Assembly (NCBI RefSeq): GCF_003269275.1
Contig: NZ_QLTS01000009.1
Span: 1-64,000 of the forward strand
DNA: 64,000 nt
Origin: Phascolarctobacterium faecium DSM 14760
GTDB taxonomy: Bacteria; Bacillota; Negativicutes; Acidaminococcales; Acidaminococcaceae
Direction of reading: 5' to 3'
The translations under genes were made by a program, and so were the position numbers. Positions 17,372 to 26,065 of the stretch are shown here, piece after piece. The notes under the pieces are model-generated. The model had not been told where the DNA came from and did not search any database. It saw only the letters and a program-made list of their open reading frames with translations. The number at the start of each line of letters is the position of its first letter. Position 1 is the stretch's first letter.

Positions 17372-18793
17372 ATGCGCTCAATAATAAAGGTTTTAACTTG
17401 CGTTCTGCTGGCGCTGGTTGTGTTTGTGCCGGTTAGAACAAGCTGGGCGCATGAGTATACGCCTGCGGAAAAGAAAATGATTGATGCGGCGTATCGTGAT
17501 GCACATTGGACTACAGTTGCAGCAGCAGCCTGTATAGGAGCATATTCCCCGGAAAATGCTCCGGAATTTGGTTATTTGCGCGATTATGGCTGGAAGATAG
17601 TACCGCATAAAGTAAAAAAAGGAAAATTGGAAGCCAATTTTATTGTGGCAAAAAATAAAACCCGACGCGGCAGGGATGTTTATATAGTTGCTTTTCGCGG
17701 CAGTGCCAGCAAGAGTGACTGGACTGTCAACCTGAACACCGATAAGGTGCCGTACGGCGGCCGCAGCCTTGAGGAATTTATTGAATATGCAGGACATTCT
17801 GAAAAGGATAAAACTGTACCAATGGTACATAAAGGCTTTAATGATTACGTCAATACTGTTTTAGAAACAATGGTCGATACTAATGATGACGGTATTGATG
17901 AGGTTTTGTTTAATGAGATTTTGGCTAATACAGATACACGTGTATTGCTTACCGGGCATAGCCTGGGGGGAGCTGTCGCTACATTGCTGGCAGAACGCCT
18001 TGTAAGTATGGGGATAGATAAAGATCGTGTGCCGGTTATAACTTTTGGCGCGCCTGCCATAGGCAACGCTGCTTTTGCCGAAGTCTACGGTGATAAGATA
18101 GATCTGCGCAGAATAACTAATAATGCTGATCCTGTGCCGGGCAGCCTGCAGACATTTTTTGGAGGCTACAAGCAGTTTGGAAAGCATCATAAATACAATC
18201 TTTCCCGTAAGCTGAGTGATTTTCAGCATGATATGGGAATGTATTTTGATTACAGCATGCGAGAATATTATGCAGCTTTGGACAAAGCAGAGGCTGCCGG
18301 TGTACGTGAAAAACTACCCATGCAAAAACTTGAAGGAACGGAACCGTTAGTAGCTGTTTGGATCGGCAGCAGTCTTGAGGTAGATAAAAGGGACTATGTG
18401 CCTGATATTAAAAGGTTTATTATGAACGAGTATCAAATGATGCTGCCGCGGTATGTGATCGTAGATACGGAAACAAAACTTTATGACGACAGTGTCTATG
18501 CAATGGAAAAATTTTATCAGAAAGCGCGGGAGCTGGGCGCAGATTATATTTTGATCGCTGAGATTGATGGACGGGTGCTCAATGACAGGGAAAAATGGTA
18601 TATCAATATGAATCAAAGCGTATTCACAGTTGATGGCAGACTGATAACGATGAATAGTTTTGCACGTTTTGTTTCACCGGTTTCCGGGAATATTCAGGCA
18701 ACAACTTTTGTTTTAGAGCAAAGCCGTGAGGAGCTAAAAAAGCATCTGACATTTGTCAGGTTAGATCAGCACGCTTCGCCTCGCCGGCTATGA
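17372..18793 (+). CDS. Secreted class 3 lipase-like alpha/beta hydrolase
   Basis: The 473-residue product has a signal peptide (VLTCVLLALVVFVPVRTSWA) and a Lipase_3 domain at about residues 90-290. The nucleophile Ser is in TGHSLGGAVA; a likely Asp follows in NNADPVPG and a likely His in GKHHKYN. DTNDDGIDE just before the nucleophile elbow looks like a calcium loop. The last 170 residues form a separate unassigned domain. It is probably an exported esterase or phospholipase. GGAGCGGAGG precedes ATG 17372. Substrate is unknown. Confidence 0.85.
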   Translation: MRSIIKVLTCVLLALVVFVPVRTSWAHEYTPAEKKMIDAAYRDAHWTTVAAAACIGAYSPENAPEFGYLRDYGWKIVPHKVKKGKLEANFIVAKNKTRRGRDVYIVAFRGSASKSDWTVNLNTDKVPYGGRSLEEFIEYAGHSEKDKTVPMVHKGFNDYVNTVLETMVDTNDDGIDEVLFNEILANTDTRVLLTGHSLGGAVATLLAERLVSMGIDKDRVPVITFGAPAIGNAAFAEVYGDKIDLRRITNNADPVPGSLQTFFGGYKQFGKHHKYNLSRKLSDFQHDMGMYFDYSMREYYAALDKAEAAGVREKLPMQKLEGTEPLVAVWIGSSLEVDKRDYVPDIKRFIMNEYQMMLPRYVIVDTETKLYDDSVYAMEKFYQKARELGADYILIAEIDGRVLNDREKWYINMNQSVFTVDGRLITMNSFARFVSPVSGNIQATTFVLEQSREELKKHLTFVRLDQHASPRRL

Positions 18794-18824
18794 TCAAAAT
18801 TTTATAAATAGGTGTGAGAAAAGT

Positions 18825-19472
18825 ATGAAACAAGAAAAGCTGGAAAGTTTAGCCCAGGAATTAGTGGCTTGCAGAGAATGCCCTCTGCGGGAAGCAGCAC
18901 AGGCTCCTGTAGGCTGGTTTGGTAATTATGACAGTCCGATTGTTTTTGTGGGCGAAGGACCTGGCGGCGTGGAGGATGACTACGGCTGCCCTTTGATTGG
19001 TCCGTCTGGACAGTTGTTGGATAAGGCTTTGTGGGCTGCCAAGATGACGCGTGACCGTATTTTAACGACCAATGTTATCAAATGTCGTCCTAAGGGTAAC
19101 CGCACGCCGAATATTGCAGAAGCAGATTTCTGTGCACAGCGTTGGCTTGACAAGGAGTTGGCGATATTACAGCCTAAAGTTGTGGTTGCTTTGGGCAGTG
19201 TTGCTTTACATTATCTTGGCAATCAGGATATGCGCATCACCAGAGACCGTGGTAAATGGTTTAAAACAAAACATGGTTTTGATTGTATAGCGACTTTTCA
19301 TCCTGCGTATTTACTGCGCATCAGTAATATTAAAGCGCTTAATGCAGCAAAATGGGACGTTTTTCATGATTTGGAGGCAGCAAGGGATAAAGCGTTGGCG
19401 GCAGTGCCTGATTATAATTTGATGTCTGAAGAGAAAACCGACCTTTTTAAATTGTTTCAACGACGTAAATAA
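18825..19472 (+). CDS. Uracil-DNA glycosylase, 4Fe-4S type (family 4)
   Basis: A 215-residue enzyme that removes uracil from DNA. It has the family 4 signature GEGPGGVEDDYGCPLIGPSG, the second motif FHPAYLLR, and four Cys suited to a 4Fe-4S cluster (ACRECP, VIKCRP, ADFC). Family 4 enzymes are typical of thermophiles and many anaerobes. The start is ATG 18825 behind TAGGTGTGAG. The stem that ends this transcript overlaps the next promoter. Confidence 0.93.
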   Translation: MKQEKLESLAQELVACRECPLREAAQAPVGWFGNYDSPIVFVGEGPGGVEDDYGCPLIGPSGQLLDKALWAAKMTRDRILTTNVIKCRPKGNRTPNIAEADFCAQRWLDKELAILQPKVVVALGSVALHYLGNQDMRITRDRGKWFKTKHGFDCIATFHPAYLLRISNIKALNAAKWDVFHDLEAARDKALAAVPDYNLMSEEKTDLFKLFQRRK

Positions 19473-19510
19473 ATTTTCAGAAGCTGCGGAATAAAAAGGA
19501 AAAAATATAT

Positions 19511-19584
19511 AAAAATTCCAAGTTAGGTATTGCTAACTTGGAATTTTTGTGTTATACTCAAAATCAAGTTAGACGGGGCTAACC
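19511..19584 (+). promoter_or_regulatory. Promoter with two iron-box-like palindromes
   Basis: The promoter is TTGCTA (19530-19535), 17 bases, TATACT (19553-19558). AAGTTAG (19520-19526) and CTAACTT (19533-19539) form a palindrome over the -35 box, inside a larger 16-base inverted repeat (19511-19526 and 19533-19548) that can also terminate the upstream gene. A second palindrome, AAGTTAG (19566-19572) and CTAACC (19579-19584), begins at the expected transcription start. The cores resemble the DtxR/IdeR iron box TTAGGTTAGSCTAACCTAA. Control by a DtxR-family regulator is an inference. Confidence 0.55.
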
Positions 19585-19684
19585 AGACGGTGTGATTTCG
19601 ACCCTTCTTTCTTTTATCACTTATGAATAATAACCGGAGCCTTGCCGGTAGCTACGTTTGGTTAGCTAAACTAACTTTTTCCAA
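19566..19684 (+). ncRNA. Structured leader of the DUF3793-flavodoxin operon (candidate cis-regulatory RNA)
   Basis: After the promoter a leader of about 130 bases precedes the ATG. GCTAACCAGACG (19578-19589) can pair with CGTTTGGTTAGC (19655-19666) over 12 continuous base pairs with one G-U. Enclosed are smaller helices GTGAT/ATCAC and ACCGG/CCGGT. The 3' arm of the long helix also forms an alternative short hairpin GTTAG-CTAAA-CTAAC (19661-19675) followed by five T, a possible terminator. The two folds exclude each other, as in a switch. I recognise no known riboswitch class. Confidence 0.5.
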
Positions 19685-19694
19685 AGGAGTTATC

Positions 19695-20273
19695 ATGCAG
19701 TTTGAATTACATGGCTTTAAAAGTTTTGATGAATTGCTGGCTTTCCATTGCGCACCGGCGTTGACTGGAATCAAACCGGCCAATCTTGTCAGCTGCCCTA
19801 CTGCATCTATGCCTGTAGTCGCGCCGCTTTTGGCTGATTATACGGAACAGTTTGCCGATAAGGGGATTGCTTTTGAAGTTTTATGTCATTGTGCGGCACG
19901 AACTTTGGTTTTGGTTTACCAGCCGCAGCAGCTTGAAGATTTGCTGCAGAAGCAAGCGATAAGCTGTTATTTACAAGAACTTGGTTATAAGTCTGGTTCG
20001 GTGCATTCATTGCTCCGACAGTTAGGGGCAAAGATATCCTGCAGCCAGGATTTTCCGCATGAAATTGGTATATTTTTAGGTTATCCGTTAGCGGATATCC
20101 AAGGCTTTATTAAAAATAAAGGCAAGAATTGCAAATGCAGCGGTTATTGGAAAGTATATGATGATGTCGAGCATGCCAAGCGTTTGTTTGACGCATATAA
20201 TAAATGCCGGGACAGGTTGTTGAAGGCTGTAGCTGAAGGCGTACCTTTACATCTGGCAGCGGCTTCTTTTTAA
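19695..20273 (+). CDS. DUF3793 family protein
   Basis: The 192-residue product belongs to a family common in anaerobic Firmicutes. Visible are LAFHCAPALTGIKPANLVSC near the start, a Cys-rich middle (VLCHCAAR), HEIGIFLGYPLADIQGFI and KNCKCSGYWKVY. Members are usually encoded next to a flavodoxin, as here (12 bases upstream of it), so a role in iron or electron-carrier metabolism is plausible but unproven. ATG 19695 follows AAAGGAG. Confidence 0.85.
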   Translation: MQFELHGFKSFDELLAFHCAPALTGIKPANLVSCPTASMPVVAPLLADYTEQFADKGIAFEVLCHCAARTLVLVYQPQQLEDLLQKQAISCYLQELGYKSGSVHSLLRQLGAKISCSQDFPHEIGIFLGYPLADIQGFIKNKGKNCKCSGYWKVYDDVEHAKRLFDAYNKCRDRLLKAVAEGVPLHLAAASF

Positions 20274-20285
20274 GGAGGTTTTATT

Positions 20286-20702
20286 ATGGAAAAGATTCCT
20301 GTTATTTATTGGTCTGGTACCGGTAATACGAAACTGATGGCTGAGGCTGTGGCCGAAGGTATTGGAACTGCTGCAGACCTCAAAAGCGTTAGCGATATCA
20401 CTCCTGAACAGGCGGCTGAATATTCAGCATTGGCACTGGGATGCAGTGCTATGGGTGCTGAAGTTCTGGAAGAATATGAGTTTGAACCGTTCTTTACTGC
20501 ATTAGAACCGTTTTTGCAGGGGAAAAAGGTTGTGATTTTTGGTTCTTATGGCTGGGGCGGAAGTTATATGAGTGATTGGGAACAGCGTATAAAAGCAGCT
20601 GGTGCCGAATTGATTGCCCCGGGGCTTTTGGTATTGGGTGCCCCAGATGAAGCGATGGCTGAAAGCTGCCGCGAGTTAGGTGCGGCTTTAGCTAAAGCAT
20701 AA
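20286..20702 (+). CDS. Flavodoxin
   Basis: A 138-residue FMN electron carrier that replaces ferredoxin when iron is scarce. The phosphate loop SGTGNTKLMAE binds FMN; aromatic residues of the isoalloxazine pocket fall in GSYGWGG. AAGGAGG precedes the ATG. It is the second gene of the DUF3793 operon and shares its iron-box-like promoter and leader, consistent with induction during iron limitation. Confidence 0.95.
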   Translation: MEKIPVIYWSGTGNTKLMAEAVAEGIGTAADLKSVSDITPEQAAEYSALALGCSAMGAEVLEEYEFEPFFTALEPFLQGKKVVIFGSYGWGGSYMSDWEQRIKAAGAELIAPGLLVLGAPDEAMAESCRELGAALAKA

Positions 20703-20770
20703 CTTTACTTCTCCGTCATAACTACGGTAAGAGCAGACTGTGGTTATGTCCTTTAATATTCCATTTCTCC

Positions 20771-20820
20771 AAATGCAGATAACCGGGTCCTTTCGGGGAT
20801 TCCGGTTATCTGCATTTTAT
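20771..20820 (+). terminator. Terminator of the DUF3793-flavodoxin operon
   Basis: GCAGATAACCGG pairs with CCGGTTATCTGC over 12 bp, then ATTTTATTTT. Confidence 0.88.
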
Positions 20821-20937
20821 TTTAAGTGGATGTTTAATAAACGTCATAAACGAATACAAAATTTATATAATAAAGAGCTTACTTGAAAGCGTATCACAAG
20901 TAGCTTATAATAAGGATAAAGGTAAGGAGTTGTTTAA

Positions 20938-21759
20938 ATGGAATCATTGATGAAGATCAACGATCCGATTTTGTTAGCTCTGATAGCAACAGGTTTTACC
21001 TGGTTCATGACTGCGCTTGGTGCGGCGATGGTATTTTTCTTTAAAGAGATTAACAAAAGGGTTTTAAATATGATGCTGGGCTTTGCTGCAGGTATTATGG
21101 TTGCCGCTTCTTTTTGGTCGCTTTTGGCTCCTGCCATAGAAATGGCGGAAAAAAGCAGTTTGCCTGCCTGGCTTGTTGCTGCTATTGGTTTTTTGAGTGG
21201 TGCTGCTTTTTTGTGGCTGGCGGATAGAATACTGCCGCATGCGCATTTCTTTGCAAAAGAAGGGGAAGTAGAGGGGATTCCAACTAATTGGCGTCGTAGC
21301 ATTTTACTTGTATTCTCAATTACGCTGCATAATATACCTGAAGGTTTGGCGGTTGGCGTTGCTTTTGGAGCAGCGGCGAATAGTATGAGCGAAACAGGAT
21401 TGCTGGCAGCTGTAGCTGTTGCTTTGGGAATTGGTATTCAAAATTTCCCAGAAGGTGCTGCAGTTTCTATCCCACTTCGGCGCGAAGGTGTTTCGCGGAT
21501 GAAAAGTTTTATGTATGGCCAGGCTTCCGGGCTGGTAGAACCGATAGCTGGTGTTATTGGTGCGGCGATGGTTACTTCCATGGAGGCTATTTTGCCTTAT
21601 GCCTTAGCCTTTGCTGCCGGTGCTATGCTGTATGTCGTTGTCGAAGAGCTGATACCGGAGTCTCAAAGTGGTGGAGAACATGAAAGTGCGGACCTTTCGA
21701 CGATTGGGTTTATTATTGGTTTTGCGATTATGATGATTTTAGACGTAGCTTTAGGTTAA
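20938..21759 (+). CDS. ZIP-family divalent metal transporter
   Basis: A 273-residue membrane protein with eight predicted spans. The metal path motifs of the ZIP family are present: [13 protein letters not shown] in span 4 and [12 protein letters not shown] in span 5, with acidic ligands later in EELIPES. ZupT-like members import Zn, Fe or Mn. The start is ATG 20938 behind AAGGAG. It is the only gene between two terminators or gaps; no metal-responsive operator is obvious. Confidence 0.9.
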   Translation: MESLMKINDPILLALIATGFTWFMTALGAAMVFFFKEINKRVLNMMLGFAAGIMVAASFWSLLAPAIEMAEKSSLPAWLVAAIGFLSGAAFLWLADRILPHAHFFAKEGEVEGIPTNWRRSILLVFSITLHNIPEGLAVGVAFGAAANSMSETGLLAAVAVALGIGIQNFPEGAAVSIPLRREGVSRMKSFMYGQASGLVEPIAGVIGAAMVTSMEAILPYALAFAAGAMLYVVVEELIPESQSGGEHESADLSTIGFIIGFAIMMILDVALG

Positions 21760-21818
21760 GCGCGGCTGAAGCCGCATTTACAATTAAGTGATAAAATTTT
21801 ATTAAGGAGTGAGTACAA

Positions 21819-22205
21819 ATGGGCGAAAAGAAGTTCTACATCTGTAAACATTGTGGTAATATGATTGGTATGATCAAAAGCAGCGGCGTAAATGTCGTTT
21901 GCTGCGGCGATCCTATGACAGAACTGAAACCTAATACAGTGGAGGCTTCACAGGAAAAACATCTGCCGGTAGTTACTATTGAAGGTAATATTGTAAAAGT
22001 AAAAGTTGGCAGTGTTGAGCATCCTATGACAGAGGAACATCATATTGCCTGGATCTATCTGGAGACAGAACAGGGCGGCCAACGGAAGAAACTGGCTGTT
22101 GGTTCTAAACCGGAAGCTGAGTTTGCATTGGCTGGCGGCGACAAGGTAGTAGGTGTTTATGAATACTGCAATCTACACGGCTTATGGCTTACAAAAGTTG
22201 AATAG
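21819..22205 (+). CDS. dfx: Desulfoferrodoxin (2Fe superoxide reductase)
   Basis: The 128-residue protein reduces superoxide to peroxide without releasing oxygen, a typical anaerobe defence. The N-terminal desulforedoxin-like part holds an Fe(Cys)4 site (YICKHCG and VVCCGD). The C-terminal catalytic domain has the His4Cys iron site: EKHLPV, EHPMTEEHHI and YCNLHGLW. AAGGAGTGAG precedes the ATG. It is monocistronic with its own terminator. Confidence 0.95.
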   Translation: MGEKKFYICKHCGNMIGMIKSSGVNVVCCGDPMTELKPNTVEASQEKHLPVVTIEGNIVKVKVGSVEHPMTEEHHIAWIYLETEQGGQRKKLAVGSKPEAEFALAGGDKVVGVYEYCNLHGLWLTKVE

Positions 22206-22216
22206 AAGTTTGTAAT

Positions 22217-22254
22217 AAAAACAGGACGGATTTTGCCGTCCTGTTTTTATTTTT
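22217..22254 (+). terminator. Intrinsic terminator of dfx
   Basis: AAAACAGGACGG pairs with CCGTCCTGTTTT, followed by T-rich sequence. Confidence 0.9.
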
Positions 22255-22347
22255 AAATAATATAATAGACGTAGCTTTATATAGCAGGACTTTTTATAGA
22301 GCTGATAGAATTAAGTCATATAAGTGATATTAAAGGAGGGACGAGAA

Positions 22348-22791
22348 ATGAGTGAATTCAGTGAAAAAATGGGCATAGAAGTCGGTAATGCTTTTAAGAG
22401 TGGTTATAATTGCAGCGAAGCGATAGTTGAAGCTTTTCGCAAATATGCTGGCGTAAATATTGATGATAACGCTTTTCGCCTGGCCTCAGGATTTGGCGGC
22501 GGTATTGGCCATGCCCGTAATATTTGCGGCGCTTTAGTCGGTTGCACAATGGTTATCAGTACATTGATCGGACGGAATACTCCTGAAGAAAAACCATTGA
22601 AAGAAATTTATCCTGTTACCAAAGAATTTCACGATCGTTTTGAAAAAGAATTTGGATCAACAATGTGTAAAGATCTGATGCCGTACGAATTCAATACTCG
22701 TGACCACCTGAAAAACTGTTTGAAACTTACAAATCGTATTGGTAAATTTTTAGCAGAGTTTTTAGAAGAAAAAGGTTTGCTTACAGTATAA
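22348..22791 (+). CDS. C_GCAxxG_C_C family protein (putative redox protein)
   Basis: The 147-residue product carries the family signature: YNCSEAI near the start, then ICGALVG, then spaced Cys at TMCKDL and KNCLKL. These conserved Cys suggest a redox or metal role, but no function is established for the family. The start is ATG 22348 behind AAAGGAGGGACG; the longer frame begins before the ribosome site. It stands alone between two terminators. Confidence 0.85.
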   Translation: MSEFSEKMGIEVGNAFKSGYNCSEAIVEAFRKYAGVNIDDNAFRLASGFGGGIGHARNICGALVGCTMVISTLIGRNTPEEKPLKEIYPVTKEFHDRFEKEFGSTMCKDLMPYEFNTRDHLKNCLKLTNRIGKFLAEFLEEKGLLTV

Positions 22792-22800
22792 TAAAGGATT

Positions 22801-22837
22801 TAGCTCAGTACCGGTTAGGGTGCTGAGCTATTTTATT
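22801..22837 (+). terminator. Intrinsic terminator
   Basis: TAGCTCAG pairs with CTGAGCTA, then TTTTATT. Confidence 0.75.
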
Positions 22838-22939
22838 AAATAAAATAGCAGGAAAACGTAACCTGGATGTATAATATAAATATATTATGCTGTTTGCCAA
22901 GCAGTATTTATTGGAAAAGGTTATGAGGGGGCGTAGCTG

Positions 22940-23311
22940 GTGATTGTTGGAATCGGTTGTGATCTAACAGAAATTTATAGAGTGAAAAAAGCTCTGACAA
23001 TAGAAATGTTTGCGGCAAGAGTTTTTTCTCCTGCTGAACAAGAATATTGTGAAGCCCGTGGCATGCAGAAATTTGCAAGTTACGCAGCAAGATTTGCGGC
23101 TAAAGAAGCTTTGCTGAAAGCTTTGGGAACAGGCTTGAGGGGCGGCAAGCTTATAGATATTGAAGTTTATAATGACTGTATGGGAAAGCCGAGTTTGCGT
23201 TTGAGCGGTTATTTTGCTACTCTGGCTGAAGAACGCGGTGTCAAAGAAATATATCTTTCGTTGAGCCATACTAAAGAACTTGCTATGGCCCAGGTTGTAT
23301 TGGAGGGATAA
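22940..23311 (+). CDS. acpS: Holo-[acyl-carrier-protein] synthase
   Basis: A 123-residue transferase that moves 4'-phosphopantetheine from CoA to the Ser of acyl carrier protein. It has the metal-binding GIGCDLTEI start and the FAAKEALLKALGTGL motif. The start codon is GTG 22940 behind GAGGGGG. The nnr gene follows two bases after the stop, forming a common acpS-nnr pair. Confidence 0.96.
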   Translation: MIVGIGCDLTEIYRVKKALTIEMFAARVFSPAEQEYCEARGMQKFASYAARFAAKEALLKALGTGLRGGKLIDIEVYNDCMGKPSLRLSGYFATLAEERGVKEIYLSLSHTKELAMAQVVLEG

Positions 23312-23313
23312 GG

Positions 23314-24867
23314 ATGAAACTGGTTTTTGCTAAGGAAATGCAGAGTTTAGATCAGCAGTCTGCAGAACAGATCGGCTTGCCGACAATGGTGCTGATGGAA
23401 AATGCTGGTAAAGCTGTAGCGGAAACAGCTGCGGATTTTTTAGAAGATTGTTTTGGGAAAAATATTGTTGTTTTTACAGGTAAGGGCAATAATGGCGGTG
23501 ATGGTTTTGCTGCTGCACGGTGGCTGTCCAATCAGGGAGCGCGGGTAAAGGTTTTTCTTGTATCACCGTGGCAGGAACTTACAGGAGATGCTGCTGCGCA
23601 GCTGCGTATTTGCCGGAAGTGTGGTATTGAACTATTTGCACTTAAGGAAGACAGAGGCAGCTGGGATGTAGCGGAAGTTAGTTGCCGCCAGGCTGATTTG
23701 GTGATAGATGCTGTTTTAGGAACAGGGTTTAATGGCGTTTTACATGGGGTACAGCAACGTGCCTGTGGTTTAATGAACAGTATTGCTGTGCCGGTTGTGT
23801 CCATTGATGTACCAAGCGGTGTCAGTGCTGATACAGGCAGTGCAGATAAAAATGCCGTGCAGGCAGATATTACAGTTACTATGGCACTTGCCAAACCAGG
23901 TTTGTTTTTGTATCCGGCAGCTGAATTAAGCGGAGAAATTATAGTTGCCGATATTGGTATGCCTAAAATACTTTTAGAACGTATGGATAGTAAAAAGTTT
24001 TTGTTAACTGAGAATATTGCTTGTGATTTACTGCCGCAGAGAAATGGAAACTGCCATAAGGGTGAAGCGGGAAGGGTAGTTATCACCGCTGGATCACCGG
24101 GTTTTACAGGTGCGGCTGCGTTATGCTCGGAAGCGGCTGTTAAGGCAGGTGCTGGTCTGGTAAGTTTGCTGACGCCGCTTTGCAGTCGTGAAGTATTAGC
24201 GGTGAAACTGACAGAAATTATGGTCGAAGGTTTGATCGAGCGGATGCCGGGAGCTTTAGGTGGAGGAGCCACTGGTGCAGTGCTGGACAAAGCCGGCAGA
24301 GCTGATGTTTTGGCTATAGGTCCTGGTCTTGGTACGTCTGGAAGTACGGTGGAAGTTATTCGGGAAATTTTGCAGTCGGTGGAAGTGCCGGTGATTATCG
24401 ATGCCGATGCGTTGACTGCATTGCAGGGACATGTTGGTATTTTAAATACCATGAGGGCTCCGAAAGTTTTAACGCCGCATCCGGGAGAGTTGGGAAGGCT
24501 GTTGGATTTGGAAGCGGCTGAAGTTGACGCAAGACGCCTGGAATTGGCAGGCAAATATGCTGCTGAGTGGGATGCTGTCCTCGTTTTGAAAGGCGCTCCT
24601 ACTGTTATAGGCTGTCCTGACGGCAATGTTTATATCAATACTACCGGCAACAGTGCTATGGCTACAGGCGGCAGCGGTGATGTGCTCACAGGAATTATTG
24701 CCGGGTTGGCTGCGCAGGGGATTTCTGTACAGGAAGCGGCGTTAGCTGGTGTATATATGCACGGGCTGGCTGGCGATTTGGCCAGTAAAGGGATTATTGG
24801 TATGGCAGCAGGAGAAATCAGCCAGTACTTGCCACAGGCCCGCAGAATTATTGAGCAGGGAGAATAA
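23314..24867 (+). CDS. nnr: Bifunctional NAD(P)H-hydrate epimerase / ADP-dependent hydratase
   Basis: A 517-residue metabolite-repair enzyme. The N-terminal YjeF domain (MVLMENAGKAVAE, FTGKGNNGGDGFAAARWL) epimerises damaged R-NAD(P)H hydrate. The C-terminal ribokinase-like domain (KGEAGRVVITAGSPGFTGAA, LTPHPGELGRL, NTTGNSAMATGGSGDVLTGII) dehydrates the S form using ADP. Both domains are complete. An antisense frame of 364 codons over the same DNA is a codon-bias shadow. Confidence 0.95.
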   Translation: MKLVFAKEMQSLDQQSAEQIGLPTMVLMENAGKAVAETAADFLEDCFGKNIVVFTGKGNNGGDGFAAARWLSNQGARVKVFLVSPWQELTGDAAAQLRICRKCGIELFALKEDRGSWDVAEVSCRQADLVIDAVLGTGFNGVLHGVQQRACGLMNSIAVPVVSIDVPSGVSADTGSADKNAVQADITVTMALAKPGLFLYPAAELSGEIIVADIGMPKILLERMDSKKFLLTENIACDLLPQRNGNCHKGEAGRVVITAGSPGFTGAAALCSEAAVKAGAGLVSLLTPLCSREVLAVKLTEIMVEGLIERMPGALGGGATGAVLDKAGRADVLAIGPGLGTSGSTVEVIREILQSVEVPVIIDADALTALQGHVGILNTMRAPKVLTPHPGELGRLLDLEAAEVDARRLELAGKYAAEWDAVLVLKGAPTVIGCPDGNVYINTTGNSAMATGGSGDVLTGIIAGLAAQGISVQEAALAGVYMHGLAGDLASKGIIGMAAGEISQYLPQARRIIEQGE

Positions 24868-24971
24868 AAGATTTCACTTAAATTTTGCAGATAAAAGTTA
24901 GGGTATGTTTACAATACTTACGCTTAAATGATAAAATTAAGTATTAGAGATGAAAGAAAGGGAGATGCCGT

Positions 24972-26051
24972 TTGCAGAAGAAATTAGTTTTTGTTTTTGC
25001 ACTTGTAAGCTGTTTGATGTTTAGTTTAACGGCTTTTGCCTCAGAAATAACAGATGTTCGTTGGGGAGTTGATAAAACCAATGTGCTGCGTTTTGTGGTG
25101 GACTGTGATAAACCGACAGGTTATAAAATAACTTTTGACGGCAATACGATGCTGATAACTATGGATGCAGATTTAAATAGCAAAGTTGGCCGTGCTCATA
25201 AGATAAAGAGCGATATTGCCAATGAAATGCGTTTAGATACGTCGGAAGGTAAAACCGTACTGAAGGTGCCTCTGCAAAAGGCCATTGGCAGTAAAGATTA
25301 TAAGGGGTTTACCTTAAAAAAAGATCCTGTTACCAAAAGACCGGACAGAATCGTTATTGATGTTATGGCTAATAAACGTCAGGCATCTGAACCTGCCAAA
25401 ACAACACCTGCAGGCGGTAAAACTACTACAGATAAAACACCGACGCCTGCTGTTAGTAAAACTGCCTATCGTACCAGCGGCGGGCTGAAGGATAAACGAA
25501 TTACGCTGGACGCAGGACATGGAGGCAGTGATCCGGGAGCTGTTGGGGCAAAAGGAACTAAAGAAAAAGATATTACTTTAAAAATAACGCAGAAAGTTGA
25601 AGAACTGCTGAAGAAAAAAGGCGCTAAAGTTACAATGACACGTGTTAAAGATGTTGACGTTTATGGCGTAAATGCTACAGACGCGCAGGAGCTTCAGGCG
25701 CGTGTCGATGTAGCTGAAAACAGTGCTGCTGATCTCTTTATCAGTCTGCATATCAATGCTTCTGTCAATAAAAACGTAGGCGGCTTCTCGTCCTATTATT
25801 ATCCGAAAACAAGTCATGATGCACGTGTAGCTACGGCCATTCAAAAACGGATGACTAATAATTTTGGTTTGGATGATTTAGGTATACGTCAGGCAAACTT
25901 CTACGTCAATAAACGCAGCAGTATGCCGTCGGCATTAATCGAAATGGCATTTATAACTAATGCCAAAGAAGAAAAACTGCTGAACAGCAACTGGTTTCAA
26001 AGTAAGCTGGCTAAGGCGATTGCTGATGGTATCGAGGACTATTTTAAATGA
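24972..26051 (+). CDS. N-acetylmuramoyl-L-alanine amidase with AMIN domain
   Basis: The 359-residue exported enzyme cleaves the amide between MurNAc and the stem peptide. It has a signal peptide, an AMIN domain at about residues 25-118 (a localisation module for wall or secretin partners), a Thr/Lys/Pro linker, and an Amidase_3 domain at about 175-357. Zinc ligands are in LDAGHGGSDPG (His), TKEKDIT (Glu) and FISLHINAS (His); the catalytic Glu is in ALIEMAFITN. The start is TTG 24972 after GGGAGATG. It is coupled to the GerMN lipoprotein gene, which starts 15 bases after its stop. Confidence 0.93.
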   Translation: MQKKLVFVFALVSCLMFSLTAFASEITDVRWGVDKTNVLRFVVDCDKPTGYKITFDGNTMLITMDADLNSKVGRAHKIKSDIANEMRLDTSEGKTVLKVPLQKAIGSKDYKGFTLKKDPVTKRPDRIVIDVMANKRQASEPAKTTPAGGKTTTDKTPTPAVSKTAYRTSGGLKDKRITLDAGHGGSDPGAVGAKGTKEKDITLKITQKVEELLKKKGAKVTMTRVKDVDVYGVNATDAQELQARVDVAENSAADLFISLHINASVNKNVGGFSSYYYPKTSHDARVATAIQKRMTNNFGLDDLGIRQANFYVNKRSSMPSALIEMAFITNAKEEKLLNSNWFQSKLAKAIADGIEDYFK

Positions 26052-26065
26052 TGTGGGAGGCCAAT

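Noticed and set aside
23532-24626. 364-codon open frame antisense to nnr
   Set aside because: It mirrors the codon bias of the real gene, its product is low-complexity, and it has no ribosome site or family resemblance.
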